Source: Sulfuricella sp.
Lineage (GTDB): Bacteria > Pseudomonadota > Gammaproteobacteria > Burkholderiales > Sulfuricellaceae
Direction: 5' to 3'
Assembly: GCA_018336195.1 (NCBI GenBank)
Contig: JAGXQV010000211.1
Coordinates: 62,001-126,000, forward strand
DNA length: 64,000 nt
A model generated the notes under the pieces. It saw only the letters and a program-made list of their open reading frames with translations, did not search any database and was not told the origin of the DNA. The translations under genes and the position numbers were made by a program. Below are positions 15,401 through 24,400 of the stretch, piece after piece; the stretch's first letter is position 1; every line of letters begins with the position of its first letter.

Positions 15401-18400
15401 TCAGCCTCCCTTCGCGGTCATCGCCCGCTTGACCTCGTTGAGGAAACGGCCGCGATCAAACTCTGATTTTGCCATAATATTCATCACATTACCGTTGAGA
15501 GCCGCCCGATCCTCGGCGCTCACCCGCTTGGCGGTGACGATCAGGATGGGAATCGCTGCCGTGGCGGGGTCGTCCTTGAGCGCCTCGACCACGTCGAAGC
15601 CGCTTATCTCCGGCATCATCAGGTCCAGGATGATCAGGTCGGGACGCTGGCGTTTCGCCATGTCTATGCCTTCCTGTCCGCCATAGGCGCGCAGCACGCA
15701 ATAACCCGCGCTGTCGAGATAGGCGCAGGTCAGTTGCACCGCCGCGGGGTCGTCGTCCACCACCAGCACGGCGGTTTTGACACCCGCCTTCACCGCGAAG
15801 CCGACGGTCTCCAGCGCATGGATCAAGTCCTCGCGCCGGATGGGTTTCTGCAATATCTGCGCTGCCCCCAGGGACGTGCCGCGCCGGGTGTCGGCGACGA
15901 TGGAAATGATCACCACGGGAATACGCTCCAGTTCCGCATCGTGCTTGATACGTTCGAGGAATTCCCAGCCGTCCATGCCGGGCAGCAATATATCCAGGGT
16001 GACGACATCGGGCTTTTCCCTGGCTGCCAGTTCCAGCGCGGATTCCGCCGTGGCGGCGCGAATCGCGCGGAAGCCGCCATCTTCCAGCTGGATGCGGATC
16101 AAATCGGCGGCCACGTCGTCGTCCTCGACGATCAGGGCCAGCGGCGTCCGGCCAAGCTGCGGCGTCGCAAGGGATGGCGCTTGCGGATGAACCGCCGCCT
16201 GGTCTCCGTTCATCCGCCACGGCAGCCACACCGTGAAAGTCGACCCTTTGCCCAACTCGCTTTGCACCGCCACCGCCCCGCCATGCAGCGCGGCAAGTCT
16301 TTTCACCATTGCCAGGCCCAGCCCGGTACCCTCGTACTTGCGCGCCAGCGTGCTGTCGATCTGGGTGAAGGGCTGGAACAGCTTGCGCATATCGGTCTCG
16401 GCGATGCCGATACCGTTATCGCTCACCGCCACTTCGAGATAATTTTCGAAACTGGCCTCCTTCACCGCCTCGCGCCCGGCCCGGCGCGCCGTGACTTGCA
16501 CCGCGCCGCCGTCGGGGGTGAACTTCACCGCGTTGGACAGCAGATTGTAGAGAATCTGCTTGGCCTTACGCGCATCCAGCCAGATTTCGTCCAACCCCTC
16601 CTGCACCTCCACCGACAGACGCAAGCGATGCGCGGTGGCTTTTTCCCGGACGATCTGGGTGCTCCCCTGCACCAGCCCGGCGACTTCCTGCGGCTCCAAC
16701 TCCAGTTCCATCTTGCCCGCCTCGACCTTGGACAGATCAAGGATGTCGTTGATTAGCGCCAGCAGATGCTCGCCGCTGGCAAAAATTTCGCCGATGTAGC
16801 CCTTCTGCGCATCGCTCAAATCTCCGAGCACGCCGTCCTTGAGCATTTCCGAAAAACCGATGATGGCGTTGAGCGGGGTGCGCAGTTCGTGCGACATGCT
16901 GGCGAGGAAGTCACTCTTGGTCTGGTTGGCCGACTCGGCGGCTTGCCGGGCGGCGTCCAGTTCCTTCGTCCGTTCGTTGACCTTGTCCTCGAGGTGATGG
17001 CGATAAGCTTCCAGTTCAGCGGCGATCCGTTTCTTCTCGGTGGTATTTTCCTTGATCGCCAGATAATGCGTGATGCGCCCGTCCGCTTGGCGGATCGGCG
17101 AAATGCTGGCAAATTCGACATACTCGCTGCCATCCTTGCGGCGGTTGACGAATTCGCCCTGCCAGACATTGCCTTGGGCCAGGGTCGCCCAGAGATCGCG
17201 ATAAGTTGCTGCGGGCGTCTTGCCGGAGTGCAAGATGCGCGGATTCCGGCCGAGTACTTCTTCGCGGTCGTAACCGGTGACCTGGAGAAAGGCTTCGTTG
17301 ACGTATTCGATGCGGGCATTGAGGCCGGTAATCACGATGCTTTCGGGGCTTTGCTCGATCGCCAGCGAGAGTTTGCGCAGTTGGGCCTGCGTGCGTTGCC
17401 GCTGAACGATGCGCCAGATCTCGTTGGCGATCAGTTGCACGGACTCCATGTCCAGGTCGGTGTAGTGCCCGGCCTTGTTGCCCACGCCGGCGAGCATGAC
17501 CACCTTGCCGTTCTCGATCACCGGCACGCTGATAATCCGTTTCAGTTCCGCATGGCCTTCCGGCAAACCTCGCCGCCCCGTTGCATCAAGATAGTCGTTG
17601 AACATCACCGGCGCACGCCGGCGCAGCGCATCGGCCCAAATACCGGCCTGGCTCACCGGGTAGTGGTTGTCGTAAGCCGCCGTGCAATAGTTTTCCAGGG
17701 TGCGACGCGACCACGTCACCAGTTCGATGCTTTCCTCATCTTCATTGACGAAATGGATGAAGGCGATCTCGCTACCCGTCACTTGCTCCGCCAATTCCTG
17801 GCCGCGCTGCATAAAGGCAGCCTCATCCATCTGTTCCGCAACCTGGGGGAGTTCGAGCAACGCCTGGGCGCGCCGTGTCTGAAGCACCAGGATGTCCTCG
17901 TTGCGCTTGCGCTCGGTGATATCGCGCACCGTGCCGAGCACCAGCTTGCGCCCGCCTGACTCGATGTGGCGGGCGCTGACCTCGATCGGCATGACGCTGC
18001 CGTCCTTGCAGCGGTGCGCCGACTCGAAAATACTCGGACCTTGTTCTACCAGTTCCCTGTCCCGGCTGTTGATGAGCTTCTCATACTCCGGCACATCGAG
18101 CAGATGCAGATTCATCCCCATCAACTCTTTCCGTGTGTAGCCGCGCGACTTCCAGGCGGCTTCGTTCAGGTAAACGAAGTTGCCGTCGAGGTCATGCACG
18201 AAGATCGAGTCGGAGACGTTGTCCAGAAGCAGCGCCTTCAACTGCAACTCTTCTTGCGCCTTGCGGCGTTCGATGATTTCGATGCCCAAGGCGGCAGTTC
18301 TTTCCTGCACCTTGCGCTCCAGGTGATCGTTCAGGGCATTGAGTTCGTCTTGAGTTTTGAGCAACTCGCGATTCTGCAGCACCGCATTGCCGTAAGTCGA

Positions 18401-18934
18401 AACCAGCAGATTGAGGATCTGGCGGCAATCCGCGACGATATGATCGGTTTTACCGTCCACCGTGACGTCCATCTCGACTATCTCACCGGCACGATGCGGG
18501 TCGGCCAGCGCGACGCCGATCCGGGACAGCAGGTATTCCTCGTTGTAGGGCTTGGTGACATAACTGTCCGCCCCCGCGTTCAGACCACGAATGACGTCCC
18601 GGATATCGTCCAGCGTCGTCAACAAAATTACCGGCACATCGCATAGTGTCTCGTCGCGCCGGATCGCCTGACACATCTCGAAACCGTTCATCACCGGCAT
18701 GTTGATGTCGCTGACGATCACCGCCGGTTTCTCCCGTTGGGCTAGCGCCAAGCCCTCGGCCCCGTCCTTGGCCGCCGCGACGCGATATCCCGCCCCCGCC
18801 AGCAAGCGCCGCAACAACTCGGCCTGGATCGGGCTATCTTCGACGATCAGGATGGGAGGGCCATCCAATGTGGAATGCGGAATGCGGATTGCGGAGTGAC
18901 CGGCTTCCGCTACGGTTTTGGTTTTTTCTTCCAT
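15401..18934 (-). CDS. Hybrid histidine kinase REC-PAS-GAF-PAS-HisKA-HATPase-REC-REC
   Basis: A soluble 1177-residue phosphorelay hub. Order: REC1 (about 27-145, Asp76 in SDINMPVMNG), helical linker with EIIERRKAQEEL, PAS (about 235-350), GAF (about 370-530), PAS (about 545-660), coiled coil, HisKA with H-box SMSHELRTPLNAIIGF, HATPase (NLLSNAVKF, DNGIGI, FQPFTQID, GTGLGLAM), REC2 (VEDDD, LDILLPGMDG) and REC3 (VDDDP, LDLMMPEISG). REC2 has QKP for the conserved lysine; REC3 ends with a divergent MAKSEF. The start at 18934 follows a G-rich GGGGGGA. Residues 13-23 (HSAIRIPHSTL) are encoded by a GGAATGCGGA-type repeat array, so the N-terminus has been built or extended by that repeat. The next gene, a DivK-like receiver, is one base downstream. 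Confidence 0.9.
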   Translation of the reverse strand: MEEKTKTVAEAGHSAIRIPHSTLDGPPILIVEDSPIQAELLRRLLAGAGYRVAAAKDGAEGLALAQREKPAVIVSDINMPVMNGFEMCQAIRRDETLCDVPVILLTTLDDIRDVIRGLNAGADSYVTKPYNEEYLLSRIGVALADPHRAGEIVEMDVTVDGKTDHIVADCRQILNLLVSTYGNAVLQNRELLKTQDELNALNDHLERKVQERTAALGIEIIERRKAQEELQLKALLLDNVSDSIFVHDLDGNFVYLNEAAWKSRGYTRKELMGMNLHLLDVPEYEKLINSRDRELVEQGPSIFESAHRCKDGSVMPIEVSARHIESGGRKLVLGTVRDITERKRNEDILVLQTRRAQALLELPQVAEQMDEAAFMQRGQELAEQVTGSEIAFIHFVNEDEESIELVTWSRRTLENYCTAAYDNHYPVSQAGIWADALRRRAPVMFNDYLDATGRRGLPEGHAELKRIISVPVIENGKVVMLAGVGNKAGHYTDLDMESVQLIANEIWRIVQRQRTQAQLRKLSLAIEQSPESIVITGLNARIEYVNEAFLQVTGYDREEVLGRNPRILHSGKTPAATYRDLWATLAQGNVWQGEFVNRRKDGSEYVEFASISPIRQADGRITHYLAIKENTTEKKRIAAELEAYRHHLEDKVNERTKELDAARQAAESANQTKSDFLASMSHELRTPLNAIIGFSEMLKDGVLGDLSDAQKGYIGEIFASGEHLLALINDILDLSKVEAGKMELELEPQEVAGLVQGSTQIVREKATAHRLRLSVEVQEGLDEIWLDARKAKQILYNLLSNAVKFTPDGGAVQVTARRAGREAVKEASFENYLEVAVSDNGIGIAETDMRKLFQPFTQIDSTLARKYEGTGLGLAMVKRLAALHGGAVAVQSELGKGSTFTVWLPWRMNGDQAAVHPQAPSLATPQLGRTPLALIVEDDDVAADLIRIQLEDGGFRAIRAATAESALELAAREKPDVVTLDILLPGMDGWEFLERIKHDAELERIPVVIISIVADTRRGTSLGAAQILQKPIRREDLIHALETVGFAVKAGVKTAVLVVDDDPAAVQLTCAYLDSAGYCVLRAYGGQEGIDMAKRQRPDLIILDLMMPEISGFDVVEALKDDPATAAIPILIVTAKRVSAEDRAALNGNVMNIMAKSEFDRGRFLNEVKRAMTAKGG

Positions 18935-19005
18935 CTTCACTTCCCCCCCAAACATCTGTACGCAACGGGTTTCATTCCGCAATCTGCATTCCGAAATCCG
19001 CATTT
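18869..19005. repeat. GGAATGCGGA-type palindromic array at the cheB / hybrid-kinase junction
   Basis: Left arm 18869-18896 reads as tandem TGGAATGCGG/AATGCGGATT units; right arm 18973-19005 has the complementary ATTCCGCA/ATCCGCATT units. The arms face each other across about 75 bases that hold the kinase start codon and ribosome site. The left arm encodes residues 13-23 of the hybrid kinase and the right arm the C-terminal NADFGMQIAE of CheB. Confidence 0.8.
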
Positions 19006-20144
19006 GTTAGGCGTACCAGCGCAGACGCGATCTTGTCCAGCGGCAGCACGTGGCGCGCGGCCCCTTCCTCGATCGCCTGTCTCGGCATACCGAAGACGAT
19101 GCTGCTGTCCTCATCCTGGGCGATCGTCACGCCCCCGGCGCGGCGGACGGCATGCATCCCGTCCACCCCGTCCCGCCCCATGCCGGTGAGCAGCACGCAA
19201 GCGGAGGCGCTGCCGTAATGCTGCGCCAGGGAGGCGAAGGCGACGCTGATGGAAGGGCGATGCCCGTTGCAAGCCGGCTCGGCGGAGCAGATCAGCTTAC
19301 CGTCGCCGCCGATTTTCAGATGAGTATTGTCGCGAGGAAAATAGACCGTACCCGGCTCGGGAACGACGCCCGTCTCCGCCGTGCGGATGCGCATCGGGCA
19401 TTGCTCCGCCAGCCAATCCACCAAGCCCTGCATGAACCCCTCGCTGATGTGCTGCACGCACAGCACCGGCACCGGCAGGCTGGCGGGCAGTTGCGACAGG
19501 ATCGCCTGCAAAGCTTGCGGCCCGCCGGTGGAAGCCCCGATGCCGAGGATGCGCGTACGTAATTGCGGATTGCGGATTGCGGATTGCGGAATGGGAAGCT
19601 CACCCGCCAAAGGTTCCGGTTTTAATTCCGCATTCTGCAATCCGCATTCCGCACTTGATCCGTTCCGGCGCCTGCGTATCACAATCACACCGGAAAGAAT
19701 CTTGATCTTGCTAATCAGTTCCTGCGCATCCAGCCCAGCACTCGCCTCCAGGCCACCGCGCGGCTTGGCCATTACGTCGATGGCGCCAGCCTCCAGCAGT
19801 TTGAAAATGTTGTGCGTCTGCTCCTTCTGCAGCGACACGCTCAGCGCCAGGATCGGACGGGGATATTGCGCCATCACGGCCTTGGTGAATTCCAGTCCAT
19901 CCAGCAACGGCATGTGCAGGTCGGTGCAGATGACACCGGGCTGCAAGCGGGGAATCATTTCCAGCGCTTCCCTGCCGTTGGCGGCGGTACCCACCACCTG
20001 GATGTCGGGGGAAGCCGCCAATATCCGTTTGATGATGACCAGCGCGATGGGCGAATCATCCACCAGCAGCACCCTGATGGGGGATTGCGGAGCGTTCGAA
20101 TGCGGATTGCGGAATGCGGAATGTGGAATGGGTGGGGAAGTCAT
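18972..20144 (-). CDS. cheB: CheB-like protein-glutamate methylesterase with repeat-derived linker and termini
   Basis: Removes methyl groups from (and deamidates) chemoreceptor glutamates. REC domain about 22-145 (VDDSP, Asp75 in TDLHMPLLDG, lysine in AKPR) and methylesterase domain about 197-385 with catalytic Ser205 in GASTGG, His232 in QHIS and Asp325 in GMGRDG. Length 390 aa. Three stretches are not CheB-like: residues 1-20 (IPHSAFRNPHSNA), the linker about 164-196 (AECGLQNAELKPE ... IPQSAIRNPQ) and the C-terminal 10 residues. All three are translations of the GGAATGCGGA-type repeat. The start ATG overlaps the stop of the upstream four-helix-bundle gene (ATGA), giving translational coupling; no good ribosome site of its own. 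Confidence 0.92.
   Translation of the reverse strand: MTSPPIPHSAFRNPHSNAPQSPIRVLLVDDSPIALVIIKRILAASPDIQVVGTAANGREALEMIPRLQPGVICTDLHMPLLDGLEFTKAVMAQYPRPILALSVSLQKEQTHNIFKLLEAGAIDVMAKPRGGLEASAGLDAQELISKIKILSGVIVIRRRRNGSSAECGLQNAELKPEPLAGELPIPQSAIRNPQLRTRILGIGASTGGPQALQAILSQLPASLPVPVLCVQHISEGFMQGLVDWLAEQCPMRIRTAETGVVPEPGTVYFPRDNTHLKIGGDGKLICSAEPACNGHRPSISVAFASLAQHYGSASACVLLTGMGRDGVDGMHAVRRAGGVTIAQDEDSSIVFGMPRQAIEEGAARHVLPLDKIASALVRLTNADFGMQIAE
19562..19652. repeat. GGAATGCGGA-type palindromic element inside cheB linker
   Basis: Left arm 19562-19593 (ATTGCGGATTGCGGATTGCG type) and right arm 19624-19652 (ATTCCGCATTCTGCAATCC type) flank a spacer ending in TTCCGGTTTTAATTCCGC. The spacer is also found in the cheA (22430 region) and cheR (26010 region) copies. 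It is read in frame in CheB as AECGLQNAELKPE ... IPQSAIRNPQL, exactly between the receiver and esterase domains. Confidence 0.85.
20082..20130. repeat. GGAATGCGGA-type array at the cheB N-terminus
   Basis: One-armed array GGATTGCGG...AATGCGGATTGCGGAATGC...ATGTGGAATG. It encodes CheB residues about 6-20 (PHSAFRNPHSNAP) immediately before the receiver domain. No complementary arm is seen within 100 bases. Confidence 0.75.
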
Positions 20145-20498
20145 GTTTTTCTGGCCTTGGCCGTATTTATCGAGGAAACGGTAATTGCAACAAGTTCGTC
20201 GGCTTCAGCCATGAGTGGCTGCAACTTTTCCGGCTGGACAAGCTTGGCTTCGGCCAGCAGTTCCATCCAGTAAAGGCATTCGTCCGCCTCCTCCTCGACG
20301 GTTCCCATCTTGGAAATGAAGTCCGCATTGGACTTCGCACGGCATGCCGCCCGGTAGTTCGCCCCGACCGAAGTTGCCGAACGGAGCAATTGCTTGCCGA
20401 TCACCTCGGCAGCACGCCCACCAGGCAAGGCGGCAACCAGGCCGATGACCCAGAGCGCAAAGTTTTTTTGTACGTCGTTTCAAATCATGGTTACTCAC
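20141..20498 (-). pseudogene. Four-helix-bundle protein (S23/IVP family) with a frameshift in an A7 run
   Basis: The downstream frame reads ALWVIGLVAALPGGRAAEVI then GKQLLRSATSVGANYRAA and ADFISKMGTVEEEADEC, the conserved body of the four-helix-bundle proteins first known from 23S rRNA intervening sequences. The expected N-terminus (GTG at 20498, SNHDLKRRTK) is in another frame. The switch lies in the T7 run at 20463-20469 (A7 on the coding strand). Six bases instead of seven would give TKNFALWV and an intact protein of about 118 aa. A lesion, a sequencing error or slippage-dependent expression are all possible. The stop overlaps the cheB start by ATGA, so expression would affect cheB translation. 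Biochemical function of the family is unknown. Confidence 0.7.
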
Positions 20499-20580
20499 CG
20501 TTTAAAGCCCCCAGCTTTATAAATTCGGAATACGGATAAAAACCCACCACCGTACCCATTCTGCACTCCGCCTTCCGCCT

Positions 20581-22794
20581 TCAAATGAGTCTCTTCAAAC
20601 AATCCAGCAGCACCTGCTGGTCGAACGACGGTTTGGTGATATAAGCGTTGGCGCCGGCCTCCAGCCCGCGCCGCTGGTCTTCCTCCGACGCCAGCGAAGT
20701 GACCAGGATCACCGGCAATTCGGTGTAGCGCCTGTCCTGGCGGATTTTCGCCGTCAGCGCGAGGCCGTCCAGGTTCGGCATGACGACGTCGGACACCACG
20801 GCGTCGAAAGCGCGCGTGCCGAGCTTGTTGAAAGCGTCCATGCCGTCCACCGCGGTGACCACCTCGTAACCGGCGCCTTCCAGGATGCGCTTTTCCTGGG
20901 TGCGGGTGGTGATGCTGTCTTCGGCCAGCAACAGGAGTTTTTTCGCCGCGGCAACGGCTTCTGCCGGCGGCGCAGCGCCGATGTTCACGGCTTTTTTGCG
21001 CAGGGATTTGAGCAAATCCAGCGGATTCAGCACCATGCACACTTCTCCGGTTTCCAGGAGGGTCGCGCCGGACACGTTGCGCACCCGTTTCAGCATCGCG
21101 CTTTGCGCTTTCAGCACGACTTCCTGTTCGTCGATCAGTTCGTCGACGATCAGGCCGAAGCGTTCTTCGCCGACCAGAAGAAAAACGATTGCGGAATATT
21201 CGAGTGCGGAATGCGGAATGCGGAATGCGGAATTAAAAGCACCCGCTGTTAATTCCGCATTCCGCATTCCGAAATCCGCATTAGGCGGTTCCGCATTGGA
21301 AAGTTCCAGCAGATCCGCCAATCTGGCGACAGAGACCGCCTGGCCGTCGAGCATCAGGCTGGCGCGGCCTTCGAGAGTAAAGATTTCATTCGGTTGCGCC
21401 ATGCGGGATATCTGCACGTATTCCACCGGAATGGCGTAGCTTCTGCCGTTGACGGCGGCAATCAGCACCCGCGCCGTGGCCAGGGTGACCGGCAGTTGCA
21501 CCCGCAGCGTCAGCCCCTGGCCGGGAGCGGATTCGGTCTGGATGTTTCCCTTCAGCCGCGCGACATTATTGCGCACCACGTCGAGGCCGACCCCGCGCCC
21601 CGAGACATCGGTGACGAAAGTGCTGGTGGAAAATCCGGAAACGAAGATCAGCGATTGAATCTGCGTCGTACTCATGGCGGCGAGTTCGCGCTCGTGACCG
21701 GCACCCCGTTTGAGCGCGGCGAGCTTGATGGCGTCGAGATCCAGCCCGCGTCCATCGTCGCCGATCTCGATCACGACATGGGTGGCGGTCTGCCAGGCTT
21801 TAAGCCGGATCGTGCCGCCGCGCGGTTTGCCCGCCTGCTCGCGTTGCTGCGGCGTTTCGATGCCGTGGTCGATAGCGTTGCGCAGCATGTGCATCAGCGG
21901 GTCTTTCATTTCCTCCAGAATGCGCTTGTCGGCCGAGGTTTCGCCGCCTTCGACGATCAACTCGATTTCCTTTTGCTGTTCCTGCGCCAGATCATGCACC
22001 AGGCGCGGAAACTGGTTGAAGATGGTGGACAGCGGCAGCAGGCGAATGGCGCGGATGCCGTCTTCCAGTTGACCGGCGACGTACTCCAGGCGGGCGCTGT
22101 CTTCATACGCGCCGCTTCTGAAGCGGTCGAGCGCCGCCCCCAGTTGCTCCAGCCGTTCCGCCACCGCCACATCCGGCGAAGAACGGCGGGCATTCTCCGT
22201 CCGCAGCCACTCGTCGCAAAAATCGGCCAAGCCGTCGATCTCCGCCAGACGCCGGGCGATACGGATTTTCGCCACCGTCAGTTCGCCGGTCTGAGTCATC
22301 AGGGCATCGAGTTTCAGGGGATCGACGCGGACAGTGTCGATGCGGAATTCGGAATGCGGAACATCTGAATGCGGAGTGCGGAATTCGGAGTGCGGAACGG
22401 ATGACGCCACCTCCGCGCTTTCCGGTTTTAATTCCGCATTCCGCATTCCACACTCCGCATTGGGCTGTTCCGCATTCGAACATTCCGCATTCACCAGGTC
22501 GCGGATGGCATTCAATCCCTGGTACATCCCGTCCAGCGCTTCCGCCGTGAGCGCGGTTTCGCCGTGTTTGGCTGCGCCCAAGCCATCTTCGAGCTGATGC
22601 GCACGTGCCTGGATGTCGCTCAGGCCGAGCATCCGCGCCGCACCCTTGAGACTGTGCGCCTCGCGGAACATTTCCTCGATCAGCGCCGCATCACTGGGCG
22701 TTTTCTCCAGGCGCAACAGACCGTCGTCGAGGCGCTGGAGATGCTCGGCGCTCTCGATCTTGAACAGGTCGCGCAGTTCTTTGTCTTCAATCAT
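20581..22794 (-). CDS. cheA: CheA-type histidine kinase fused to a C-terminal receiver
   Basis: Chemotaxis kinase of 737 aa. P1/Hpt domain 1-100 with phospho-acceptor His47 in AHSLKGAARM; P3 dimerisation about 155-260; HATPase (P4) with HMLRNAIDHGIE, GDDGRGLD and GRGVGLDVV; P5/CheW-like regulatory domain from about 435 to 625; REC at 640-737 (AEDSITTR, Asp669 in SDVVMPNLDG, lysine in TKPS). There is no P2 CheY-binding domain. Two insertions are translations of the GGAATGCGGA repeat: residues about 102-153 (between P1 and P3) and about 499-533 (inside the P5/CheW domain, between DLLELS and EYSAIVFLL). CheA-REC fusions are typical of pilus or alternative chemosensory systems such as ChpA and FrzE rather than flagellar ones. 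Confidence 0.93.
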   Translation of the reverse strand: MIEDKELRDLFKIESAEHLQRLDDGLLRLEKTPSDAALIEEMFREAHSLKGAARMLGLSDIQARAHQLEDGLGAAKHGETALTAEALDGMYQGLNAIRDLVNAECSNAEQPNAECGMRNAELKPESAEVASSVPHSEFRTPHSDVPHSEFRIDTVRVDPLKLDALMTQTGELTVAKIRIARRLAEIDGLADFCDEWLRTENARRSSPDVAVAERLEQLGAALDRFRSGAYEDSARLEYVAGQLEDGIRAIRLLPLSTIFNQFPRLVHDLAQEQQKEIELIVEGGETSADKRILEEMKDPLMHMLRNAIDHGIETPQQREQAGKPRGGTIRLKAWQTATHVVIEIGDDGRGLDLDAIKLAALKRGAGHERELAAMSTTQIQSLIFVSGFSTSTFVTDVSGRGVGLDVVRNNVARLKGNIQTESAPGQGLTLRVQLPVTLATARVLIAAVNGRSYAIPVEYVQISRMAQPNEIFTLEGRASLMLDGQAVSVARLADLLELSNAEPPNADFGMRNAELTAGAFNSAFRIPHSALEYSAIVFLLVGEERFGLIVDELIDEQEVVLKAQSAMLKRVRNVSGATLLETGEVCMVLNPLDLLKSLRKKAVNIGAAPPAEAVAAAKKLLLLAEDSITTRTQEKRILEGAGYEVVTAVDGMDAFNKLGTRAFDAVVSDVVMPNLDGLALTAKIRQDRRYTELPVILVTSLASEEDQRRGLEAGANAYITKPSFDQQVLLDCLKRLI
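21188..21299. repeat. GGAATGCGGA-type palindromic element inside the cheA P5 region
   Basis: Left arm 21188-21233 (GCGGAATGCGGAATGCGGAA units) and right arm 21250-21299 (ATTCCGCATTCCGCATTCC units) flank a 16-base spacer. Read in frame in CheA as NADFGMRNAELTAG ... NSAFRIPHSAL. It is inside a folded domain rather than at a domain boundary, presumably in a surface loop. Confidence 0.85.
22339..22492. repeat. GGAATGCGGA-type palindromic element between cheA P1 and P3
   Basis: Largest copy: left arm 22339-22399, right arm 22431-22492, with the conserved spacer end TTTCCGGTTTTAATTCCGC. Read in frame as NAECSNAEQPNAECGMRN, then AELKPES, then VPHSEFRTPHSDVPHSEF, replacing the usual P1-P3 linker. 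Confidence 0.85.
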
Positions 22795-22800
22795 TCAATT

Positions 22801-22892
22801 TCGGATTGCGGAATGCGGAGTGCGGAATAAAAAACCTCCGCCATGACTCCGCATTCCGCACTCCGCACTCCGCATTTGAATATTCCGCATTC
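22801..22892. repeat. GGAATGCGGA-type palindromic element between cheA and the MCP gene
   Basis: Intergenic copy: left arm 22801-22828 and right arm 22848-22892 pair across about 20 bases. It fills nearly the whole 99-base gap between the MCP stop and the cheA start. Transcribed from either strand it would form a long imperfect hairpin. Confidence 0.8.
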
Positions 22893-22893
22893 G

Positions 22894-24363
22894 TCAGATC
22901 ATCGCCTTGATGCTCAACGCCACTTCGTTCAGTTTCTCCACGCCGATCTTGGTTTGCGCGGTGCCGGCGGCCATTTCCTTCGATCCGGCGCCGAGGCTCT
23001 TCATCGCCTCGGTCACCTGGATCAGCGCCGCCGCCTGCTGCTTGCCGTTGAGCATCACCTGCTGGGCATTTTCGTAAACGCCGTTGGCAATGGCGGAGAG
23101 AGAGGTAAAGGCATCGCCGGCCTGCTGCACGATGGCGGCAGCCTCCTCGGCGGTCCGGGTGCCGTCTTCCGTCACCATCACCGCCGAGTTGGTGGCCTTC
23201 TGGATATCCGCCACCAGCGCATTGGCGCGTTGCGCCGATTTTTTGCTCTGTTCGGCGAGCTTGCGTACTTCGGCGGCGACCACCGCGAAGCCCTTGCCGT
23301 GCTCGCCGGCGCGCGCCGCTTCAACCGCCGCATTGAGCGCCAGCATGTTGGTCTCGGAGGCGAGTTCGCTCACCGCCGTGGCGATGGTGCCGATCTGCCC
23401 GGCCTGCTCGGAGAGGCGCAGGATTTGCTCGGCCACCGCGCCGACTTTTTCCTTCATTCCGGTCATACCGCCGTAAGCGCGGTTGGCCAGCCTGACGCCT
23501 TCCTCGGTCACGTTCTGGGTCTGCTTCGCCGACGCCGCCATCGTCTCCGCCTGTTCCGCCGATTGCCGCGAGGAAACGCCCAGCTCCTCGACGGTCGCGG
23601 TGGTTTCGTTCACCGCTGCCGCCTGCTGGGTGACGGTGCGTTCATGCTGCGCGACGGTGGCGGCGATTTCGGTCGAGGAAGTAGTAATAGTGCCGATAGC
23701 TTCGCGGATCGTCCGGCTGATCAGGGTAGCTGTCCACAGGCCGAAAACCACCATCAGGACAATGGCGCATATCGTCCCCACCAGCACCGAGTTCTGTGCC
23801 AGCGCCATTGCCTCAGCCACGCTGGCGTGTAGTTTAGTCCTTCGATCCAGTTCGACTTTCATGATGCCATCGACCAACGGATCGATCTGGCTAGCCAGTT
23901 TGACGCTTTCGCCGCGGCGAAATTCGGCGATGGCTTCCTTCTCCTTGCCCGCATCGACCAGTATCATGTAATTCCGGTTTACCCGTATGATGTTGCCCCC
24001 TACATCCGCCAAACTGCGCAGTTTGTCCTGATGCGCGCTTTCGCCATTGTTCCTGGTAAGTTTTTCGAGCAATGACTTGAATCGGGCTTCGCTGTTTTCG
24101 AAGATCTTTTTCGGATATCCACCGACTACACCCGTCTTTCCATTCATGAGGACGTAGGCATAGGCCGCCCGCTGGATTCGGACGAGGCTGTCGCCAGCAA
24201 TCAGCACATCCGGAGTGAACGATGCTGTTTCATTCAATAGATTGTTTTCTTTGGCTGCCGTACTCAAGGCGGAATAGACCATGCCCATCGTCGTCAGCAA
24301 CAAGATGAAGGGCACCAGATAGCCCAGCAGGATACGATCTCGTAATTTTAAATTCTTGAACAT
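22894..24363 (-). CDS. Methyl-accepting chemotaxis protein
   Basis: Inner-membrane chemoreceptor of 489 aa. TM1 at about 10-31, a helical periplasmic domain of about 160 residues, TM2 at about 196-218, then a cytoplasmic signalling domain with the tip [20 protein letters not shown] followed by [20 protein letters not shown]. The segment after TM2 is short and not a clear HAMP domain. No C-terminal CheR-tethering pentapeptide is seen (it ends LSIKAMI). Start at 24363 is chosen for GGGAGG upstream; the longer form from 24381 adds only six residues. It lies between cheA and the tandem CheW gene, so it is very likely the dedicated receptor of this chemosensory set. The periplasmic ligand is unknown. 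Confidence 0.93.
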   Translation of the reverse strand: MFKNLKLRDRILLGYLVPFILLLTTMGMVYSALSTAAKENNLLNETASFTPDVLIAGDSLVRIQRAAYAYVLMNGKTGVVGGYPKKIFENSEARFKSLLEKLTRNNGESAHQDKLRSLADVGGNIIRVNRNYMILVDAGKEKEAIAEFRRGESVKLASQIDPLVDGIMKVELDRRTKLHASVAEAMALAQNSVLVGTICAIVLMVVFGLWTATLISRTIREAIGTITTSSTEIAATVAQHERTVTQQAAAVNETTATVEELGVSSRQSAEQAETMAASAKQTQNVTEEGVRLANRAYGGMTGMKEKVGAVAEQILRLSEQAGQIGTIATAVSELASETNMLALNAAVEAARAGEHGKGFAVVAAEVRKLAEQSKKSAQRANALVADIQKATNSAVMVTEDGTRTAEEAAAIVQQAGDAFTSLSAIANGVYENAQQVMLNGKQQAAALIQVTEAMKSLGAGSKEMAAGTAQTKIGVEKLNEVALSIKAMI

Positions 24364-24400
24364 GCTACCTCCCATTTTCAATTGCCGAAGATCTTAACCG

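Noticed and set aside
18868-19218. Plus-strand frames reading NAECGLR / FRNPHL type peptides
   Set aside because: Translations of the palindromic repeat on the wrong strand; not genes.
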